Origin: JAAYYM01 sp964638005
GTDB lineage: Bacteria; Bacillota; Clostridia; Lachnospirales; Lachnospiraceae
Assembly (NCBI GenBank): GCA_964638005.1
Contig: CAZWXS010000006.1
Coordinates: 1-64,000, forward strand
Direction: 5' to 3'
DNA length: 64,000 nt
Shown: in pieces, positions 60,461-64,000 of the stretch
Layout of the letters: the number at the start of each line of letters is the position of its first letter
Position numbering within the stretch: the first letter of the stretch is position 1
The notes under the pieces: generated by a model
What the model was told of the DNA's origin: nothing
Databases searched by the model: none
What the model saw: the letters and a program-made list of their open reading frames with translations, nothing else
Program-made: the position numbers and the translations under genes

Positions 60461-62200
60461 TCACATCCCGCGCATGGCATCAAAAGCACCTCGAATGTTC
60501 ATACGTCCGTAACCCCACTGACGGTTGGGATAAGTAAGACGGTTGTCGCGAATGGCACCGCGTATCATATAGTACTTGATATCCTGCGCTCTGATACGCG
60601 GCATGTTGCCCTGCACGACCGCCCACTCCAGAAACTGAGCCACTGCACCTGATGTAACCCCTGCAGCCATGCTTGATCCCGTTACACGAATACGCTGCTC
60701 TATACCTGCTGTCAGTACTTCGACTCCCGGGGCCGACATATCAGGCACGATTCCGCCTTCCCTGCTGTAACCGCGCCCGGAATCAATATAAAAGCTGCTG
60801 TTATCGGCCTGATATGTACTGAGACTGATCGCCTTTTGTGTATAGGCAGGTTCCGTCAACGTCACATCCGGATTAGGCAGCAAAAAGAAGGTATCATCTG
60901 ATACAAAACCCCGTATCGGAAGCCATATATGATAGGTTCCGTAGATATACGCGTTCTCTCCGACATAAGGATTGGCGTCTCCATACACACCGATCGTCCA
61001 GATTCCCGGTGTCGGATTCAGGAAACGAATCATGATCAATTCATCTCCTGAACTACGTTCTGTCAAGATATAATCAATATTGACTCTCGTTCTCTCATAT
61101 ACAAATCCGTATTCACCCGAAAATCTCTTTTGTGGTTGTACACGCGGAATGATTTCTCCGCCCGGTGATTTCACACTGACACTGAGGACATCCGGATTAC
61201 GACCCCATAATTCCAGCATAAAGCCACTCTCATTCTCTCCCACTCTGATTTCCACATTTTCCGGACTGCTTTTCAACTCTCCGTAATAGTGATGACCCGC
61301 GTTTCCCTCATTACCACCGGCCACTACAATGACTCTGCCTTCCTTATCAGAGATTTGATTGATGTAAAAAGAAGCGACGGATGTGCCTGCATGGTCTCCC
61401 ATATTCGTTCCGAGTCCGATACAGATTACAAGCGTTCTGTCCAATCTTGTCGCCAATGCATCCAGATACTTCACCGCCATCATGAGATCCGTTTCCTGAT
61501 AGGCAACCGCTTCCTCCCTAATGCGGTAATATTCCCTGAGGTATTCCTTGGCAGGCTTCAGCTTTACCATTGCAATCGCTGCCTCCGGTGCCGCAAGGGT
61601 TCCTGCAATCGCCGTTCCGTGTCCGATGTCATCACGGCTCGGAACGATCACATAGGGATCCTCACTCTGCAATGCTTGATTGATTTCCTCTTCTGTATAC
61701 TCACTCCCGTACAGAAAACCGTCCGGCGTTGTCCCGCTCTGAATGCTCTGATCCCATATCGCGGCAATCCTTGTAGAACCGTCACTATATCGAAATGCCT
61801 CATTTCTGTAATCAATTCCCGTATCGATATACCCGATCAGCACACCCCGTCCTGTCAGAGAAAGCGGTGGACCCTGAATCGACAGTATCCCACTTGCCTC
61901 CAGTGACCGCTCATATTCCTGTATAAAATTTTCAACCGGAAATGTCTCATCCTGTATCGGTGTATAAAGCACCGGCATCAATGTATATGAATAGCTGACA
62001 TAATCCAATAGCGGAAGACCTTCACGCGCCACATGAATGATACCGTAATCCCGTGTTATTGTCTCTATACAGTAGTCAGTCACGTTATCTTCGACTGCGT
62101 CGGATGGTGTTGTAAAATCCTTGATGATGTCATAGTAATCATTTGATATTATCCTGTTACGGCAGGTTTCCCTCTCCTGTCCCGTCAAATTGATGTCCAT
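60461..62200 (-). CDS. Csp-like subtilisin-family serine protease
   Basis: A 579-residue S8 peptidase of the CspABC-like clostridial group. Triad blocks: YIDTGIDYR (Asp126), DDIGHGTAIAG (His194) and GSSMAAG (Ser510), all intact, with the oxyanion region VAGGNEGNAGHHY. A 115-residue N-terminal region without a signal peptide resembles the prodomain. Csp proteases cleave the pro-form of the spore cortex lytic enzyme SleC, but many non-spore-forming relatives keep such genes. I chose the ATG at 62200 with CGAGGT. ClpX-like gene lies 60 nt upstream. Confidence 0.85.
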   Translation of the reverse strand: MDINLTGQERETCRNRIISNDYYDIIKDFTTPSDAVEDNVTDYCIETITRDYGIIHVAREGLPLLDYVSYSYTLMPVLYTPIQDETFPVENFIQEYERSLEASGILSIQGPPLSLTGRGVLIGYIDTGIDYRNEAFRYSDGSTRIAAIWDQSIQSGTTPDGFLYGSEYTEEEINQALQSEDPYVIVPSRDDIGHGTAIAGTLAAPEAAIAMVKLKPAKEYLREYYRIREEAVAYQETDLMMAVKYLDALATRLDRTLVICIGLGTNMGDHAGTSVASFYINQISDKEGRVIVVAGGNEGNAGHHYYGELKSSPENVEIRVGENESGFMLELWGRNPDVLSVSVKSPGGEIIPRVQPQKRFSGEYGFVYERTRVNIDYILTERSSGDELIMIRFLNPTPGIWTIGVYGDANPYVGENAYIYGTYHIWLPIRGFVSDDTFFLLPNPDVTLTEPAYTQKAISLSTYQADNSSFYIDSGRGYSREGGIVPDMSAPGVEVLTAGIEQRIRVTGSSMAAGVTSGAVAQFLEWAVVQGNMPRIRAQDIKYYMIRGAIRDNRLTYPNRQWGYGRMNIRGAFDAMRGM

Positions 62201-62259
62201 AAAAATACCTCGAAATACATTCTTTGTTACAATGTATTCCGAGGTCAAATAAATTTTTC

Positions 62260-63843
62260 CTACATTCCCGCGCTGTGCGGTATCGCTTTTAATGTATCCC
62301 TTTCGCCAAAGCTCATGTCTCCGCCGCGCAAATCTATGACCGGGCCACCGGTTCCCATTATATAATCACGCGTAATCGTCACACGGCCGATGCTGTCATC
62401 CTTTGGAATCTCATACATGATGTCCAGCATAAATTCTTCTATGATCGCACGCAGTGCTCTGGCTCCGGTCTCCTTTTCCAATGCCTTCTCAGCAATCGCT
62501 TCCAGTGCAGCATCCTCAAATTCGAGCTGTACCTCATCCATTGCAAGAAGCTTCTGGTACTGTTTCAGAATTGCATCCTTTGGCTCACGCAGGATTTCCA
62601 CCAGCATTTCCTTCGTCAATCCTTCCAGCGTAAAGACAATCGGCAGACGACCCACAAACTCGGGTATCATACCAAATTTCTTAATATCTTCAACCGCTAC
62701 CTCTTTCAATATATCCTTTTTCTTATCCAGCGAATCCTTCAATTCCGCGTCAAATCCGATGGATGTCTTCTTACGCAGTCTCTGCTTGATGACCTCATCC
62801 AGATCCGGAAACGCCCCGCCGCAGATAAATAAAATGTTCTTTGTATTGATGGTCGTTGTCGGAACCATGGCATTCTTGGAACTGGCTCCTACCGGAACCT
62901 CTACCTCACTGCCTTCGAGCAGTTTTAATAATCCCTGCTGTACGCTCTCACCGCTGACATCTCTGGAATGTGTGTCCTTCTTCTTAGCCAGCTTATCGAT
63001 TTCATCAATGAAGATAATCCCCTGTTCCGCTCTGTCTACATCATTATCGGCAGCTGCAAGAAGCTTTGACAATACGCTCTCGATGTCATCACCGATATAG
63101 CCCGCCTCTGTGAGTGAAGTTGCATCTGCAATCGCAAGCGGTACATCAAGCAGCTTTGCCAATGTCTTCACAAGATACGTCTTTCCGCAGCCCGTCGGTC
63201 CGATCATCAGCATATTGGATTTTTCAATCTCAACCTTTTTCAATCGCTCACCAAAAGGGAAATCCTCCATGCTCTCTGATGCAACACGCTTATAATGATT
63301 GTAAATGGCTACGGAAATAACCTTTTTGGCATGTTCCTGACCAATGATATACTCATCCAGACTCTCTTTGATCTTATGCGGCTGCGCAATGTTCTTGATA
63401 TCGATCACAGGCTCTGCCTTCTTCTCGCCGTCCGCCTGTTCCTTCTTTTTCTTGATTTTCTGGCGGTTTGGATTACCCATCATATTCTGCAGATCCGACA
63501 GATTTAAAAAACTGATATTCGGAATCCTGTTCATATTGACATTCTGTTCCGGATTCTTTGACTCTTCAGAATGCTTCTGATCATCTGTATCCTGCGCCGG
63601 TGGTGCAGGCTGTAAAGGGGTCTGGCTGATGCTGATATCCTTCAGGATATTCTGATAATCCATCTGGCTCATCGTATCCATTGTCTTATGCATACAATCC
63701 GCACATATGGAAATGCTGTTGGGCAGTTTGAACATCTTGCCCGCCGTCCGTTCCGTACGGTGACACAGATAGCAGATATCTTCATATTCGCTTTCTTCAG
63801 TCTGATCACTGTTTACAATGTCTTTGTTGTTTGTATCATCCAT
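62260..63843 (-). CDS. clpX: ClpX-type AAA+ unfoldase with long linker
   Basis: A 527-residue ClpX homologue. N-terminal C4 zinc finger (CYLC at 24-27 and CADC at 47-50), a long Gln/Glu/Asn-rich linker (about 52-155), then AAA+ with GPTGCGKT (215-222), IIFIDEIDKLAKK, the pore-type and sensor motifs. The IGF loop (TSIGFDAEL) is expected to dock on ClpP, and the C-terminus has ETGARALRAIIEEF. Standard ClpX is about 420 residues, so the linker is roughly 80-100 residues longer. I prefer the ATG at 63843 with AGGAG over 63870. No clpP in the window. Confidence 0.88.
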   Translation of the reverse strand: MDDTNNKDIVNSDQTEESEYEDICYLCHRTERTAGKMFKLPNSISICADCMHKTMDTMSQMDYQNILKDISISQTPLQPAPPAQDTDDQKHSEESKNPEQNVNMNRIPNISFLNLSDLQNMMGNPNRQKIKKKKEQADGEKKAEPVIDIKNIAQPHKIKESLDEYIIGQEHAKKVISVAIYNHYKRVASESMEDFPFGERLKKVEIEKSNMLMIGPTGCGKTYLVKTLAKLLDVPLAIADATSLTEAGYIGDDIESVLSKLLAAADNDVDRAEQGIIFIDEIDKLAKKKDTHSRDVSGESVQQGLLKLLEGSEVEVPVGASSKNAMVPTTTINTKNILFICGGAFPDLDEVIKQRLRKKTSIGFDAELKDSLDKKKDILKEVAVEDIKKFGMIPEFVGRLPIVFTLEGLTKEMLVEILREPKDAILKQYQKLLAMDEVQLEFEDAALEAIAEKALEKETGARALRAIIEEFMLDIMYEIPKDDSIGRVTITRDYIMGTGGPVIDLRGGDMSFGERDTLKAIPHSAGM

Positions 63844-63906
63844 AATCATACTCCTATCATTTTTTCGCATTTCCTCAGCGTATTCCTAACAATAGGAGCA
63901 TTGCTT

Positions 63907-64000
63907 CTATTGTTGAGCTGCCTTGCTTCCAAGTGTCACACTAACAGTCTGCTCTTCATATTCATCACCGGCTACACGTTGTATTACAATATCCACTGTC
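63907..64000 (-). CDS. C-terminal end of a probable HtrA/DegP-type protease (cut by window edge)
   Basis: The open frame runs off the window and ends at TAG 63907. The 30 visible residues include VDIVIQRVAGDEYEEQTVSV and TLGSK, which look like the last strands of a PDZ domain in an S1C serine protease. Only the C-terminus is visible, so the call is tentative. Confidence 0.5.
   Translation of the reverse strand, partial: TVDIVIQRVAGDEYEEQTVSVTLGSKAAQQ

Overview
This window is a chromosomal stretch of an anaerobic, low-to-mid GC Firmicute, most likely a Clostridia/Lachnospiraceae gut bacterium. The evidence is a T-box leader, SD sequences of the GGAGG type, an Rrf2 regulator next to sulfur genes, a Csp-like subtilase, remnants of the spore dipicolinate synthase genes, high-molecular-weight rubredoxin, and the YgeW/YgeY/YgfK/SsnA/XdhD set for anaerobic purine breakdown. 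A 100-N run at 50907-51006 marks a scaffold gap, so this is a draft assembly. I saw no rRNA, tRNA, CRISPR array, transposase or phage gene.

Layout. 1-1.8 kb: three damaged genes (polysaccharide deacetylase, dpaB, dpaA) with deletion junctions. 1.8-4.8 kb: a TrpB-type enzyme behind a T-box leader with a probable Trp specifier, then glycerate kinase. 5-7.2 kb: an orphan EF-hand-like protein and a flavin reductase-rubredoxin fusion behind a promoter with a palindrome. 7.3-12 kb: a minus-strand run of mostly small or uncharacterised genes (CapA-type lipoprotein, MGMT-family protein, P-loop protein, sce7726-like protein, GNAT). 12-20 kb: modC and modB, separated by 6 kb that holds a heterodimeric ABC exporter, an AAA/DUF4143 gene, a membrane protein and tiny ORFs under a possible LytTR-type promoter.

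20-46.6 kb is the core of the window: a purine-degradation supercluster in three blocks. Block A (minus) is ssnA-ygfK-hydA-MoeA-like-XdhC-like chaperone, running on into modB. Block B (plus) is a YheO/DauR-type regulator followed by ygeY-ygeW-arcC. Block C (minus) is xpt-xdhD-mocA-xdhA-xdhC-xdhB-guaD. Guanine deaminase and the molybdenum hydroxylases would handle purine oxidation and interconversion. YgfK, HydA, SsnA, YgeY and YgeW are associated with opening and dismantling the ring. Carbamate kinase would harvest ATP from carbamoyl phosphate. The usual YgeX (diaminopropionate ammonia-lyase) is not seen; two other PLP fold-type-II enzymes lie between blocks A and B.

46.7-52.9 kb: a small lipoprotein, a MalT-like LuxR regulator, and two RimK-like ATP-grasp ligases separated by 33-bp tandem repeats that run into the scaffold gap. 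52-56 kb: CPBP protease, SGNH-like protein, MBOAT acyltransferase and Rrf2 regulator in overlapping order. 56-59.8 kb: metQ-metI-metN and cysK. 59.9-64 kb: LspA, a Csp-like subtilase, a ClpX with a long linker, and the C-terminus of a probable HtrA-type protease.

The observation I regard as most novel is a pair of compact cassettes (14279-15578 and 36421-37914). Each is a single AAA ATPase gene with a C-terminal PD-(D/E)XK-like motif, driven by a consensus promoter that overlaps a 43-bp palindrome. In both, the palindrome has 21-nt arms, a one-base centre and exactly one mismatch. Both cassettes sit tightly between genes of unrelated operons.
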